From the IMG/VR virus record IMGVR_UViG_3300033149_001257, positions 1-64,000 of that record: DNA of 64,000 bases; one strand, written 5' to 3'. Under the pieces are notes generated by a model. It saw nothing but the letters and a program-made list of their open reading frames with translations, was not told the DNA's origin and made no database searches. Shown here piece after piece: positions 48,286 through 57,544 of the stretch. The translations under genes and the position numbers were made by a program. Each line of letters begins with the position of its first letter. The first letter of the stretch is position 1. The DNA is from a virus.

Positions 48286-49367
48286 ATTTTATCTAACCTC
48301 TCAAGGTATTTTTTACTTACCAATTCTATGTCAAACTTGTTTTTTATTGTAGTTCTTGCCCTCTTCCCTTTTCTTTCAAGCATTTCTCTATCAGATACTA
48401 TGTTCTGCAGCGCATATATTAAGGAACCCATCTGCGGATTCTGGAATTTAAGTCCTTTATAGTGAGTGCTCATAGACCCATACTGTGGGTATTTCGTTGT
48501 GAGTTCTCCACATTCTATGATATATCCATTCTCTTTGTTACAGAAATCTGCCATGGCCGAACGCTCAGGAACTATGATGGGTTTCCCACACGACATACAT
48601 TCAGCAGCCGGTAGATTAAATCCATCTCCAAGTGATGGGAATAGCCCTATATCACAGTCTGTATAAACCCCGGGGAGTGAGTTTTCCTCAAACCTTACGG
48701 TAGTGAATACGATATTAGGCAACTCTTTATCTCCGAGTTTATTTCTGGCCCCATTTATCATATCAACGATATTCTTTTTATCGGTATAGTATGTCGCAAG
48801 CATAAGAGTAGCCTGGTGTTTATCAAACGCTCTCAGGAAAGCATTTATGGCTAAGTGGAACCCCTTGCGAGAGCACCAACGCCCAAGCATTAATATCCTA
48901 AGTCCTTCGGGATTCATAAAATTCATGGGTTTATGTGTGGGATTGAACGTCCCGGTATCTATACCAAGTGGCATTACGTATATTTTGTCCTCGGGATATA
49001 TGCGGCTAAACACTTCTTTGTTAATTTCGGAGGGTACCCATAGTTCATCAAAAGCATTGAGTTTATCGGTGAAACTCTCCGGTAATTGCATGGCCTCAAA
49101 CATAGTATATGCTATATTATATCTTGAATTGTCTGGTATTTCCAGTAGGAACGGTGGGCCTATGCCAATAAAAATAGGCCTCTCAACTGTATTCTTGAGA
49201 AGCCTATGTATCGTATCTCTTTTTTCTATTTTCTCGTCTGTATTCTCTGCATTTGTTGATACTATTTTCACATTAGCTTTAAGGCTATCAAGCCCTGTCG
49301 CTATGTTCCGTAGTGCCGTTGCGAAACCTGTAAACCCCCATGCTTGTCCGCGTATCTCAATATCCAT
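48258..49367 (-). CDS. glycosyltransferase family 4-like (369 aa)
   Basis: GQAWGFTGFATALRNIATGL forms the N-terminal acceptor loop, LRILMLGRWCSRKGFHLAIN starts the second GT-B half, and FPSLGDGFNLPAAECMSCGK carries the E-x7-E-like site with one E replaced by D. First gene of the sugar island, immediately after the holin-like gene. Confidence 0.85.
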   Translation of the reverse strand: MDIEIRGQAWGFTGFATALRNIATGLDSLKANVKIVSTNAENTDEKIEKRDTIHRLLKNTVERPIFIGIGPPFLLEIPDNSRYNIAYTMFEAMQLPESFTDKLNAFDELWVPSEINKEVFSRIYPEDKIYVMPLGIDTGTFNPTHKPMNFMNPEGLRILMLGRWCSRKGFHLAINAFLRAFDKHQATLMLATYYTDKKNIVDMINGARNKLGDKELPNIVFTTVRFEENSLPGVYTDCDIGLFPSLGDGFNLPAAECMSCGKPIIVPERSAMADFCNKENGYIIECGELTTKYPQYGSMSTHYKGLKFQNPQMGSLIYALQNIVSDREMLERKGKRARTTIKNKFDIELVSKKYLERLDKIWLTTKGTR

Positions 49368-49385
49368 GCCGAATGCCTTTCAGTC

Positions 49386-49664
49386 TTATTTTATGGTATT
49401 CTTTATTTGCTGAATACCATCTTTTATTGCATTATGCACAACTTCATATAGACCGGATGCTATTGCCGCTGACCATAATCCAAGAATTATGGCTGAGTAC
49501 ACATTGTCTACCATGCCCTGTAGGTGGAAAAATAATCCAACTCCCACTCCCGAACCAAAAGATACTATAATCTTCCATGTCTTATTAAGTCCCGGAACTA
49601 TACCCTTTATCATTTCTACGATAAGGTTGATACTTGCTACCATTTTAATTATAGTTGCTTCCAT
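49386..49664 (-). CDS. holin-like membrane protein (92 aa)
   Basis: GGAGGATTAAC precedes the ATG. Two hydrophobic segments (VSFGSGVGVGLFFHLQGMV; SAIILGLWSAAIASGLYEVV) and a charged C-terminus (KDGIQQIKNTIK) fit a class II/III holin. It lies three genes from the M15 endolysin on the same strand. Confidence 0.6.
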   Translation of the reverse strand: MEATIIKMVASINLIVEMIKGIVPGLNKTWKIIVSFGSGVGVGLFFHLQGMVDNVYSAIILGLWSAAIASGLYEVVHNAIKDGIQQIKNTIK

Positions 49665-49712
49665 GTTAATCCTCCTTACAAACTTTTACCTTCTGAGTCT
49701 ATTTTCATTATT

Positions 49713-50090
49713 TTATATGTCAAGTAAAACGCCTATGGAAATTCCCGCGCGCCATACTTTTCCAATAAAATCACGCGCACAAAATACGCCCATTTTAACC
49801 TTGTCGTCCATGGCCCACTTCCAGTTAAGTTTGTTTGAAAGTTCTCTGAGGTCTAAATTTATTGAAATGAGATAGGAGATTGAAGACATTTCGGTTATTA
49901 GTCCGGCATCTAAAGATACAACCTTATTGAAGTTTACTACCGATATGGTACCGCCCACCAAAAGCGTATCCGTGCACGCATCATAAAATGTTGATGCAGT
50001 CAAATCTCCACTTTCCGCAAATGCTATTCCTCCCCATCCACCCAAAACCAAAACCAGCGCCATTACCAAAAACAATTTCTTCATCTTCAC
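49713..50090 (-). CDS. exported small protein (125 aa)
   Basis: GTG 50090 is 5 bases after GGAGG; ATG 50084 is an alternative. A signal peptide (KKLFLVMALVLVLGGWGGIA) with A-F-A as likely cleavage site precedes about 100 residues with alternating strands (LLVGGTISVVNFNKVVSLDA, SYLISINLDLRELSNKLNW). It ends in a hydrophobic residue pattern, as small outer-membrane barrels do. A membrane-located role is inferred. Confidence 0.6.
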   Translation of the reverse strand: MKMKKLFLVMALVLVLGGWGGIAFAESGDLTASTFYDACTDTLLVGGTISVVNFNKVVSLDAGLITEMSSISYLISINLDLRELSNKLNWKWAMDDKVKMGVFCARDFIGKVWRAGISIGVLLDI

Positions 50091-50193
50091 CCTTGCCTCC
50101 TTTACCTTCTTTTTGTACTTCTTTTTCATCTTTCTAATTGTAACACATAAGCCGATAGAAATCAAGCATTTCCTGATATTTGTTGGGATTTTT

Positions 50194-50451
50194 TTACTTC
50201 CCCAGTGCAGAGATATTAATTCTATCAACGCTTTTCTGGACTTCTTTAATCCTTTTTTGGTTGTCTTTTTCCACATAAAATGCCGCTTCCATATAGCCCA
50301 TCGTCCCTCGATGATATGAGTTAGATAGTTCTATTTTAATTTCGTTACAGAATATCCTGTGCTCAAATTTATTTAGATTCGTGGATATTAAAAGCCATGC
50401 TATTATAGCTACCAATATCACGATGAGATAATCTTTTATTTTACTTGGCAA
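50194..50451 (-). CDS. spanin-like or membrane-anchored lysis protein (85 aa)
   Basis: TTG start overlapping the end of the endolysin, with GGGAGGG in front. One N-terminal hydrophobic segment (YLIVILVAIIAWLLIST), then a periplasmic helix (YVEKDNQKRIKEVQKSVDRI). This is the layout of an inner-membrane spanin (Rz-type), and its place directly after the endolysin gene agrees. No outer spanin partner is clear. Confidence 0.5.
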   Translation of the reverse strand: MPSKIKDYLIVILVAIIAWLLISTNLNKFEHRIFCNEIKIELSNSYHRGTMGYMEAAFYVEKDNQKRIKEVQKSVDRINISALGK

Positions 50452-50848
50452 TTAAACCCTCCCACTGAAAATGAGATGGGTCACGCTTGTATAGTCTATC
50501 TCCCCAGGATAGCCACTCTCCGCCCCAGCCTATCTTATACCCATACCACATCTTTGCAACAAATGGTATCATGTACCCTAATACATAGGCCTCTTTCTCG
50601 TATTTTTTGTATTTCCAGGACCAATCCGGAACTCTCAATACAAAATCTATGGCCTCGCCTTTAAGGTGCTTACTTTTTAACGTCCTGCCGTATCCAAGCA
50701 TTACGATTTCTTTCTGTCGCTCTAATGTCCGGCGCGTTTCAAATATACCAAAAGGTAGGCCATATGCTTTTATTACCACATTGCCTATCCTCGCCACGTT
50801 CTGCATCTCCGGCGTTAAACTACTTGTGCTGTTGATTCTTTTTGACAT
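50441..50848 (-). CDS. M15-family peptidase endolysin (135 aa)
   Basis: FETRRTLERQKEIVMLGYG, SKHLKGEAIDFVL (H61, D68) and RDPSHFQWEG (H126) match the S-x-H-x-x-G-x-A-x-D and S-H-F/P-H-F zinc sites of M15 D-Ala-D-Ala/L-Ala-D-Glu peptidases. Many phages use these to cut peptidoglycan peptides. No signal peptide is present, so release needs a holin. Starts inside the preceding gene. Confidence 0.85.
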   Translation of the reverse strand: MSKRINSTSSLTPEMQNVARIGNVVIKAYGLPFGIFETRRTLERQKEIVMLGYGRTLKSKHLKGEAIDFVLRVPDWSWKYKKYEKEAYVLGYMIPFVAKMWYGYKIGWGGEWLSWGDRLYKRDPSHFQWEGLIAK

Positions 50849-50975
50849 CTCGCCACGTCCTTTTCAGTTTATTTAGTTGGTCCCGGGATGCGTCAACAAA
50901 CATCTCCAGGTTCTCTTGCGTTATTTCCAAGTCCTTCAAAAAGTGGTTCATCGCTTTAATCTGTTCTCTCGTCAT
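50820..50975 (-). CDS. hypothetical helical protein (51 aa)
   Basis: ATG 50975 has GAGGTG 7 bases upstream. One charged helical protein (REQIKAMNHFLKDLEITQEN). It overlaps the endolysin start by 29 bases, which is usual in lysis cassettes. Confidence 0.5.
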   Translation of the reverse strand: MTREQIKAMNHFLKDLEITQENLEMFVDASRDQLNKLKRTWRDVKKNQQHK

Positions 50976-51063
50976 CGGCATCCACCTCTTTTTTTCTAAT
51001 CCTCACCTTTTTTAGAATTGCCAATACCGCGGTTATTAAAAACTTAATTAAAGTCTTACTCAT
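50956..51063 (-). CDS. possible 35-aa membrane peptide
   Basis: The ATG overlaps the previous stop as TAATG. A hydrophobic helix (LIKFLITAVLAILKK) is followed by a charged tail. It could be a small holin or antiholin next to the endolysin; evidence is only composition and place. Confidence 0.4.
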   Translation of the reverse strand: MSKTLIKFLITAVLAILKKVRIRKKEVDADDERTD

Positions 51064-51368
51064 TACTGTATAAACAGTTGAAAATTAACTGCCACCTCGT
51101 TTGACCTTATGTATACCTTCGTTACGTCATCACAGGGGTCAGAGAAATCCTGTCCACCATATAGCCTGCCCGCTACTGTAGTGCCTGCGTTAATTGACCA
51201 TTCAAGCCAGAGAGCGGAATCTGATTCGGCATTCACAAATACCAGCGATTTGGCATCAAAGTCAATGTTTATTTCTATCCACGTTGTTCCATCTCCCACT
51301 GTTCTATGCGCCGTGTTTCTTTGGTCCGTATACATTCTGTTTTTCGTTCCTTTGGTCACGTGCTCCAT
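51063..51368 (-). CDS. hypothetical beta-rich protein (101 aa)
   Basis: AAAGGAGGAAG precedes the ATG. Alternating strands (TTWIEINIDFDAKSLVFVNA, AGTTVAGRLYGGQDFSD) suggest a small beta sandwich like virion decoration or fibre-tip proteins. No family recognised. Confidence 0.55.
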   Translation of the reverse strand: MEHVTKGTKNRMYTDQRNTAHRTVGDGTTWIEINIDFDAKSLVFVNAESDSALWLEWSINAGTTVAGRLYGGQDFSDPCDDVTKVYIRSNEVAVNFQLFIQ

Positions 51369-51430
51369 TTTTACTTCCTCCTTTTTATAGAATTACTCTA
51401 AAAACTATCCGTCTTTAGCCACCATCAGTG

Positions 51431-53038
51431 TTAAGGTTTTGTGGCCGTTATCACCCCACCGATTACTTCTATTTTCCATGGTTGCGTGGGATGGGTTACG
51501 TCATAAACAATTACTGATTTACTGTCATTGTAATCCCCCACGGTAAGGTCAACAAATATCTTCTTACCATTCGGCGTTCCTGTTGACACCTTTGTTCCCC
51601 CCGCATATTCTCTTGTTGTATCCTCATCTGCGGTATACTCTGTTTCAAAATATGTATCATTATCATCGTCTGATATTCTACTTCCACCACCACCACCACT
51701 ACCTCCACCTCCGGCGGCGGATGGTAAAACACCTCTGAGATTTTGATATTCAGCTACTGGATTTGTTGTATGTTCAAAATCCTGTTTAACCAATGCGCCA
51801 GCAACTACCTTATAAATCACCCTGCATATTAATACCGAACCCGATTTTAAGTCGGACGGAATAGTATACACCGCCTGATTCTTCTCGTCATTTTCTGCAT
51901 CTGATAAACTTATGTATTTTGTTTCTCCTGTCGGTGCGTTCATGTACAATATAGACTTACTCTCATTGGCAAGAGCGGCGAATATTACTATGTTAATATA
52001 CTTGTTATTAGAAAATGCGTCGCCATTGGCATATTTGGCTATGTCTATTGAGTAATGGTTGCTGTATGGTGTGTCAGGGTCGTTTACCCATGTTATTGTG
52101 CTACCTGCCACCACCGCGTCCGTGGTGAAATCACTTTTACCAATATATCCTTTTACTACTGATACGGCAACCAATCTTTCGCCTGTACCTGAAAACGTCG
52201 GACTTCCACCACTTGAATATTGACCGCCTGTAATATAAAGCCTTTGTGTCAATCCATGTATTGATTCATAGGTAGCTGTTATCCCACTCCACACCTGGGA
52301 TACTGTTGCCGAAGTAGTAAATACTTCGTATATCTGTGCCTCACCAACTTCTGCGTGTTCTATACCTGCGTCGTCAGGGTCGGTTTCGGAAGCAACTACC
52401 ACCGCATTGGAAGTAGCATATACATAATATCTTTTAGGTACTGTCGCTGTACCACCCGTGAGAGTTACGGTTCCGCTTGATATTGTTACAAAAGATTGGT
52501 TTATGTTGGCATTGAATGAACCGCAATCGTCATCAGCACAATAATGAAAACTCGCTACTCCGCCCGTGACGGCAATCCATACAGAAGTCTTTTCAAGCAG
52601 TACATCATCTGTGATGTTGGCCATGTGTCCAATCAGGGCATTGTTTACATGGGTTTGATTTGAAATGTTAGGATTTACCGGGTTCGTGTATGCAACATCT
52701 CCCGTATCCAGATTATCCAATCTTCCTTTTAGTGTTGCCGATGATTCTTCCAATACGGCAATATTCCCAGCATTGGTAGCTGTAGAAACCTCCAGTATTG
52801 CTATTTTGGCAGCATTCGTTGTAGCCGACGATGCCGTTGCATCAAAACTAGAATAATCTTCCTTGGATATAAAACCGTCCTGCGTTGCAGAAGCCTCCGG
52901 TATGCTTATCTGGGTACCACTTATATCTACAGGAGCTACCCCCTTATAAGACCTACCAAACTTTCCACCACCCACTCCCTCTGATAATGATACCGAAAAC
53001 ACCATTATCCCCAAAACACAAATTAATACTCTTTTCAT
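51431..53038 (-). CDS. fibre-like protein with signal-type N-terminus (535 aa)
   Basis: AAAGGAGGAG precedes the ATG. Residues 1-20 resemble a signal peptide (KRVLICVLGIMVFSVSLSEG), unusual for a tail protein. Residues 50-110 are an Ala/Ser/Thr-rich coiled region (KIAILEVSTATNAGNIAVLE). A glycine linker (AAGGGGSGGGGGS) near 445-460 separates the large beta domain from the last about 75 residues. Part of the virion-surface gene group. Confidence 0.6.
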   Translation of the reverse strand: MKRVLICVLGIMVFSVSLSEGVGGGKFGRSYKGVAPVDISGTQISIPEASATQDGFISKEDYSSFDATASSATTNAAKIAILEVSTATNAGNIAVLEESSATLKGRLDNLDTGDVAYTNPVNPNISNQTHVNNALIGHMANITDDVLLEKTSVWIAVTGGVASFHYCADDDCGSFNANINQSFVTISSGTVTLTGGTATVPKRYYVYATSNAVVVASETDPDDAGIEHAEVGEAQIYEVFTTSATVSQVWSGITATYESIHGLTQRLYITGGQYSSGGSPTFSGTGERLVAVSVVKGYIGKSDFTTDAVVAGSTITWVNDPDTPYSNHYSIDIAKYANGDAFSNNKYINIVIFAALANESKSILYMNAPTGETKYISLSDAENDEKNQAVYTIPSDLKSGSVLICRVIYKVVAGALVKQDFEHTTNPVAEYQNLRGVLPSAAGGGGSGGGGGSRISDDDNDTYFETEYTADEDTTREYAGGTKVSTGTPNGKKIFVDLTVGDYNDSKSVIVYDVTHPTQPWKIEVIGGVITATKP

Positions 53039-53068
53039 CTTTACTCCTCCTTTTTTAATTTTATCTCC

Positions 53069-53734
53069 TCATTCGTGTAATATCTTTATTGGCGGTCCGT
53101 CTACCCATGTTGGGTTTCCACCGAATGTTCCGTGATGTTCATTTCCAGAATAATCCGTTACGTCAACTCCACCCGGCGCAAGATTGTCTGCACCATTATC
53201 CATTCTTGAATAATTCAAAACATTTGCATCTGGTATTAAACTTCGGTGCATCATATTATATACTTCACCTTGAGCTAGTTCTTTATCCCATAAAGAAAAC
53301 TCTGCCATTTTGCCATAATAATTATTTCCTGCAAATCCTCTGATTCTGCCAATAGTTAAATAATCATTACTTGCGTTATTGAATGTTATTGCACCAGAAA
53401 CAGCAGATACCCCATTCACATATATTATCGTATTCCCCGTTCCGTTGTTATGTGTCCAAACTACCCAATGCCAAGTGCTAAAATCATAAATATATCCCGT
53501 GTTTAGTGAGCCGGGATTCCCCAATATAGCAAATCTTATGTTTGCTCCATTGTCTCCCGTTATAACCACTGGTCTATAATTTGCCGCTCCCGTAGTAGAG
53601 CCGATATGAACGGGATATTCTTCCCCTGATCCACTATCATCTTGCCACATCCAACAAGCAATAGAAAAGTCGGTGAAAGAAAACGCATTTGTATATGATA
53701 TATAATCTCCTGAACCGTCAAAAGATACTGCCAT
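53069..53734 (-). CDS. LamG/concanavalin-like lectin protein (221 aa)
   Basis: AGAAGGAG precedes the ATG. AVSFDGSGDYISYTNAFSF, HWVVWTHNNGTGNTIIYVNG and YLTIGRIRGFAGNNYYGKM follow the LamG jelly-roll pattern, ending AEFSLWDKELAQGEVYNM. Such domains bind sugars, so host-receptor binding is likely for this fibre-associated protein. Confidence 0.8.
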   Translation of the reverse strand: MAVSFDGSGDYISYTNAFSFTDFSIACWMWQDDSGSGEEYPVHIGSTTGAANYRPVVITGDNGANIRFAILGNPGSLNTGYIYDFSTWHWVVWTHNNGTGNTIIYVNGVSAVSGAITFNNASNDYLTIGRIRGFAGNNYYGKMAEFSLWDKELAQGEVYNMMHRSLIPDANVLNYSRMDNGADNLAPGGVDVTDYSGNEHHGTFGGNPTWVDGPPIKILHE

Positions 53735-53761
53735 TATTTTACTCCTTCTTTATCAATTTAT

Positions 53762-53992
53762 TTATTTTACCGATTCCAACTCTGTATTAAGTGTCACTAT
53801 GCCAGCTTCTATTTGTGATATTTTCGCATCGTGTTGTTGATTAATAATGATTACTGCATCATCATAATCTTTTTGTGCCTGTTGCATAGCACTTGCCTTT
53901 TTAACCAATAAATCATTTCGCTGATTCTCTGTAAACTTTAATTCTGCCATCTTGTCTTTGATTGTTTCCTTCTGAATACTCGTGATTTCCAT
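53762..53992 (-). CDS. coiled-coil protein (76 aa)
   Basis: GAGGATTAA precedes the ATG. One long helix (KDKMAELKFTENQRNDLLVK, AKISQIEAGIVTLNTELESV). Likely a chaperone- or trimerisation-type helper of the fibre genes on either side, by position. Confidence 0.6.
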   Translation of the reverse strand: MEITSIQKETIKDKMAELKFTENQRNDLLVKKASAMQQAQKDYDDAVIIINQQHDAKISQIEAGIVTLNTELESVK

Positions 53993-56908
53993 TTAATCCT
54001 CCTCTATTTTTATATATAAAACTTCGCAAAACTTATCACCAACATCGTAATCCGAATCGCTTATATCAACCCATGCGTAAAACTTCATCATTTCTCCTGC
54101 TGTTGGTAAATTTGAAGTCCATGCTATCGTATCTACCAATAAATCTCTTGCTGCTGCTGTGGGATTTATGTCTACCGCGCCTATGGACGTATACCCCCCA
54201 CCCGGGTCCCATGGCTCATCATGCGCTATTGAAATTCTTTCTATGTGAAAATCTGCCTTATGCGCAGCATTGGTATCCTCACTTAGGGAATATATCGTTA
54301 TGGTTAAATTACCCCCACTGTAAAATGCAGGCATAGCAACCTGCCAATATGCTTTATAATCTGTACCCACCCCACCGTCTGCAAGAAACTTTGTCACATA
54401 ATCGGGTCCACAGTTTGTTCTTGAAACTTTTTCTATAAGCGCGAAATCGCTATTCGGTAATACTGCTGCCCCTGGATTCATAAATAAGGCAACTTTCCCA
54501 CCACCCATGTTATCGTCCACATATTTCTTAATGCTTTGCTGGGTAGCTAAAGCGGTGGGGCTATCTGAACCCATGGCATCTTCATCGAGAACTGTTGTTA
54601 CTCTCGCATTAGCGCTTCCCATTTGAATACCCGAAGCGTTTATGTTTAACCTGTCGTTTCCGTTTTCTCCGATGGTTATTAATTCAGCAGCATTTGTGGT
54701 GTCTATTTTAATGAAATTCCCATCACCAGTTTTTATCTCTAAAGCACTGGCGACATTATCAGTCATGTCTATGTCCATGGTGGTTCCGTCAGCGCTTATG
54801 GAATCAAGCGCAACATCTCCTACGTTTGTAATGTTGTTGTCGCCAAAACTTTGATTCCCACCAAATGCCCGGGTACCGTCAGCCTTAATATACACGGTAT
54901 GTAAATCAGATGCTATGTCAGGATGATTATGAACATGGTCTTTACGGCAAAACTCCGTCGCACTTCCTTCCGCATTGGCTTCCGCTATATTTGAGGGTAC
55001 TCCAACGTCTATGCCGTGCGCATGGTCGGCACGCGCAAGATAATCAGATGTTCCCTCTGACGCTACCACGTCAACCGAGGTTATGTCAAGAGGCGATGCG
55101 CATATAATCGGGTCGCCACCTGTCTGCGGTGCGTGGGCTGTGGCATGGTCTTTTGGTGGTTGGTCGTCTGCTAATTCACCGCTAAGACCAGCAACGCTAA
55201 TTTCATCTCCACCCCCATTTTCGTGAGATGCTGCATGGGCCGCCGGTGCTGCTCCATCCACATAGGCCTTGACGGCCTTTTCTGTCGGCAATGCTGTATC
55301 GGAATTACCTGCTAATGTTCCGTCAATAGAAAACTCGTCTATCCTCGCGTTAGCTCCACTGACCTGGATTCCGGAAGCATTAATATTCAACTCATCACTT
55401 CCATTAACCCCTATGGTTACTTTTTCGGAAGCGTTGGTGCTGTCTATTTTCAGGAAGTTACCATCAGATGTTTTTATTTCTAAAGCGTTGGCCCTGTTAT
55501 CGTTGACATTAAAATCAACATCTATGGCCGCTCCATTTGGGCTAACGGATACGAGTTCTATATCGTTTACCTTGGTAATATTATTATCATCATGTGATAT
55601 TGTCCCATTGAATTCCGTGCTTCCATTCCGTAGCATTACTAATCCGGAATATGGATGCACGTGGTCATCCCTTGATGCCTTTACCCCAACACCTGGTGAA
55701 GCCGCCGCTGCATCGGAAACAGGGTTGTTATCACTTACCTCTGCTCCTGACCCAGATAGTGCCGTCCATGCACCATCTGTATAGCATACATATATTCTAT
55801 TAGTGTCCGTGGTTAAAACAATCATGCTTTCTGTGGGAGTAATTACTAGCCGTTCAGCGTTTGTCATTTTCCTTAAATTACCAATCCCATTAGAAACATA
55901 GGAAGAATTTAAGCAATCCACCTTAAAGTGGTTATTGTAAACAAAATAGTTCTGTTTATTGGTTTCTGTGGAATTCGTCATTATGTGTGTTTTACCCTCA
56001 TAATACCTACTTCCAGTATTAGGTAGGGTCACATACACATATCCGTTATAATAGCACCACGCATAGTCTTTATTGGCCAATTCTGTCCTACCGAGGCTCA
56101 ACAGGTTAATTACGGTGTTTGAGGGCATTATATACCAACAGGAGGCCTCTTTACCTGATATGGGCCTTGTTAGTGTGGTTATCTTAATATAATAATAATC
56201 CGCATCATATCCGGCATTATCACCAACTCCACTTTTTGCCCAATCAGAAGGAGATGTGAATGTTATTTGACCATTCGACTTGAAATTCAGGGTGTTGTCT
56301 GCAAGGTCATCGGCCGTGGCGGTTAATTGTGTCCATGCGCTACCATTCCAGTACTCAACCTTCAGCGTATAAGCAGACCCGAATCCACTGAAATTGAAGT
56401 CTACCCCATTAAATGTCGTGCCTAGCCCAACATATAAAGCATCTCCCGTGGCTAGCATTAAATCAAATGCCGTACCACCCTGAGTGCCGGCCTCTATGGT
56501 ATCGTCTATATAAGCAGCGCCATCCCATAAAAGTACAGAACTGAAAGAACCGTATGTTTCCCCGGATGCCTGACCTTTCTTTTCAAGGTCTTTCTCGTTC
56601 ATATATAATTCGTTGATAGTATCATAAGCATAATGGAGCGATGTTACCGGATATTTCCAGATACTATAATTTGTTAGAGTTTGCAGGACCTGCCATAACC
56701 CATAATTCGTTGTGGCGTGTCCTATATCAATATCTCTAAGCCATTTCTCGGGTAATCCGGAATCGCTTATGATGGCATCGCATTGGTTCTTATTAAACTT
56801 CGCATTTACCCTGGTTCCACGCAATGTTTCAAAGTTATCGTTCACCCCCGTGGTAAACTCTGCGTCGGGTATCTGGTCGTTTAATCTTTTCAGTTTTATG
56901 TCCGACAT
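53993..56908 (-). CDS. large tail-fibre protein with internal duplication (971 aa)
   Basis: GGAGGGCTTAA precedes the ATG. Residues 1-380 are a unique N-terminal part probably joining the virion. Residues 415-545 and 690-815 repeat the same module (ALEIKTSDGNFLKIDSTNAS versus ALEIKTGDGNFIKIDTTNAA). Between them lies an H-rich linker of the type found in many fibre proteins (HENGGGDEISVAGLSGEL). The C-terminal 130 residues are beta-rich and may form the tip. DEFSIDGTLAGNSDTALPTE is shared with the gene at 57545. Confidence 0.8.
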   Translation of the reverse strand: MSDIKLKRLNDQIPDAEFTTGVNDNFETLRGTRVNAKFNKNQCDAIISDSGLPEKWLRDIDIGHATTNYGLWQVLQTLTNYSIWKYPVTSLHYAYDTINELYMNEKDLEKKGQASGETYGSFSSVLLWDGAAYIDDTIEAGTQGGTAFDLMLATGDALYVGLGTTFNGVDFNFSGFGSAYTLKVEYWNGSAWTQLTATADDLADNTLNFKSNGQITFTSPSDWAKSGVGDNAGYDADYYYIKITTLTRPISGKEASCWYIMPSNTVINLLSLGRTELANKDYAWCYYNGYVYVTLPNTGSRYYEGKTHIMTNSTETNKQNYFVYNNHFKVDCLNSSYVSNGIGNLRKMTNAERLVITPTESMIVLTTDTNRIYVCYTDGAWTALSGSGAEVSDNNPVSDAAAASPGVGVKASRDDHVHPYSGLVMLRNGSTEFNGTISHDDNNITKVNDIELVSVSPNGAAIDVDFNVNDNRANALEIKTSDGNFLKIDSTNASEKVTIGVNGSDELNINASGIQVSGANARIDEFSIDGTLAGNSDTALPTEKAVKAYVDGAAPAAHAASHENGGGDEISVAGLSGELADDQPPKDHATAHAPQTGGDPIICASPLDITSVDVVASEGTSDYLARADHAHGIDVGVPSNIAEANAEGSATEFCRKDHVHNHPDIASDLHTVYIKADGTRAFGGNQSFGDNNITNVGDVALDSISADGTTMDIDMTDNVASALEIKTGDGNFIKIDTTNAAELITIGENGNDRLNINASGIQMGSANARVTTVLDEDAMGSDSPTALATQQSIKKYVDDNMGGGKVALFMNPGAAVLPNSDFALIEKVSRTNCGPDYVTKFLADGGVGTDYKAYWQVAMPAFYSGGNLTITIYSLSEDTNAAHKADFHIERISIAHDEPWDPGGGYTSIGAVDINPTAAARDLLVDTIAWTSNLPTAGEMMKFYAWVDISDSDYDVGDKFCEVLYIKIEED

Positions 56909-56918
56909 TTAAGCCCTC

Positions 56919-57272
56919 CTATCCTCCGAATATTGTTTTTGCTATACCTGTCCTTACAAGAATTACCGCCGTTCCTACCATGAGAGTTATCGCCAAAATT
57001 ACCAATCGTCTATTTATTCCTATGTCTTTATCGTGTCCCACGGACTTGGCAACGAGCCCGCCATCTGGATTGCCATTACCGTCCAGTGTTTTTTTGTTAC
57101 TTAATACTGTTCTCCAATACTTGTCTGCAACTTTATCATGGTTGACCTTGAACTCATCAAAAGAGTTTTGCTGTTGTATTTTATATTCCTCAAAAGCCTT
57201 GTTCTGATGTTTATTTTCTCTCAGAATCAAATCCTTTAGTTCGGTAAAGGAATCTCTTATGTCCTGTTCCAT
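56919..57272 (-). CDS. XhlA-like coiled-coil membrane protein (117 aa)
   Basis: AAAGGATATCACATG gives the start. Coiled-coil N-terminus (DSFTELKDLILRENKHQNK, FKVNHDKVADKYW) and one C-terminal hydrophobic segment (LVILAITLMVGTAVILV). This resembles XhlA/haemolysin-associated phage proteins found near lysis or tail genes. Function inferred from layout only. Confidence 0.45.
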   Translation of the reverse strand: MEQDIRDSFTELKDLILRENKHQNKAFEEYKIQQQNSFDEFKVNHDKVADKYWRTVLSNKKTLDGNGNPDGGLVAKSVGHDKDIGINRRLVILAITLMVGTAVILVRTGIAKTIFGG

Positions 57273-57284
57273 GTGATATCCTTT

Positions 57285-57518
57285 CTATATTGGCTTTTTC
57301 GGTTCTTCTTTTTTGGGCGCATCTTTCTTTTCTTCTTTCTTTTCTTTTAGTACTATCACGACATTTTCTTTATCTCCGTCTTTGTGTACCTTAATCTCTA
57401 CTCCGCCTTCAATACCCTTCTTTGCAAATGCCGTGAACTCATACGACTCAATCGGTAATTCCGGCTGGAACATTACAAATGCTACTCCGTTTGCATCTTT
57501 GCTAAATGTCGTTTTCAT
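57285..57518 (-). CDS. hypothetical protein (77 aa)
   Basis: AAGGAGAAA precedes the ATG. A 55-residue beta part (AFVMFQPELPIESYEFTAF) and a Lys/Glu/Pro tail. Probably a small structural helper in the tail gene group. Confidence 0.55.
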   Translation of the reverse strand: MKTTFSKDANGVAFVMFQPELPIESYEFTAFAKKGIEGGVEIKVHKDGDKENVVIVLKEKKEEKKDAPKKEEPKKPI

Positions 57519-57544
57519 TGCCGTTTTCTCCTTTTCCTTTTATT

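Noticed and set aside
55269-55784. + strand frame of 171 codons inside the tail-fibre gene
   Set aside because: Mirror of a repetitive low-complexity fibre gene; no start signal.
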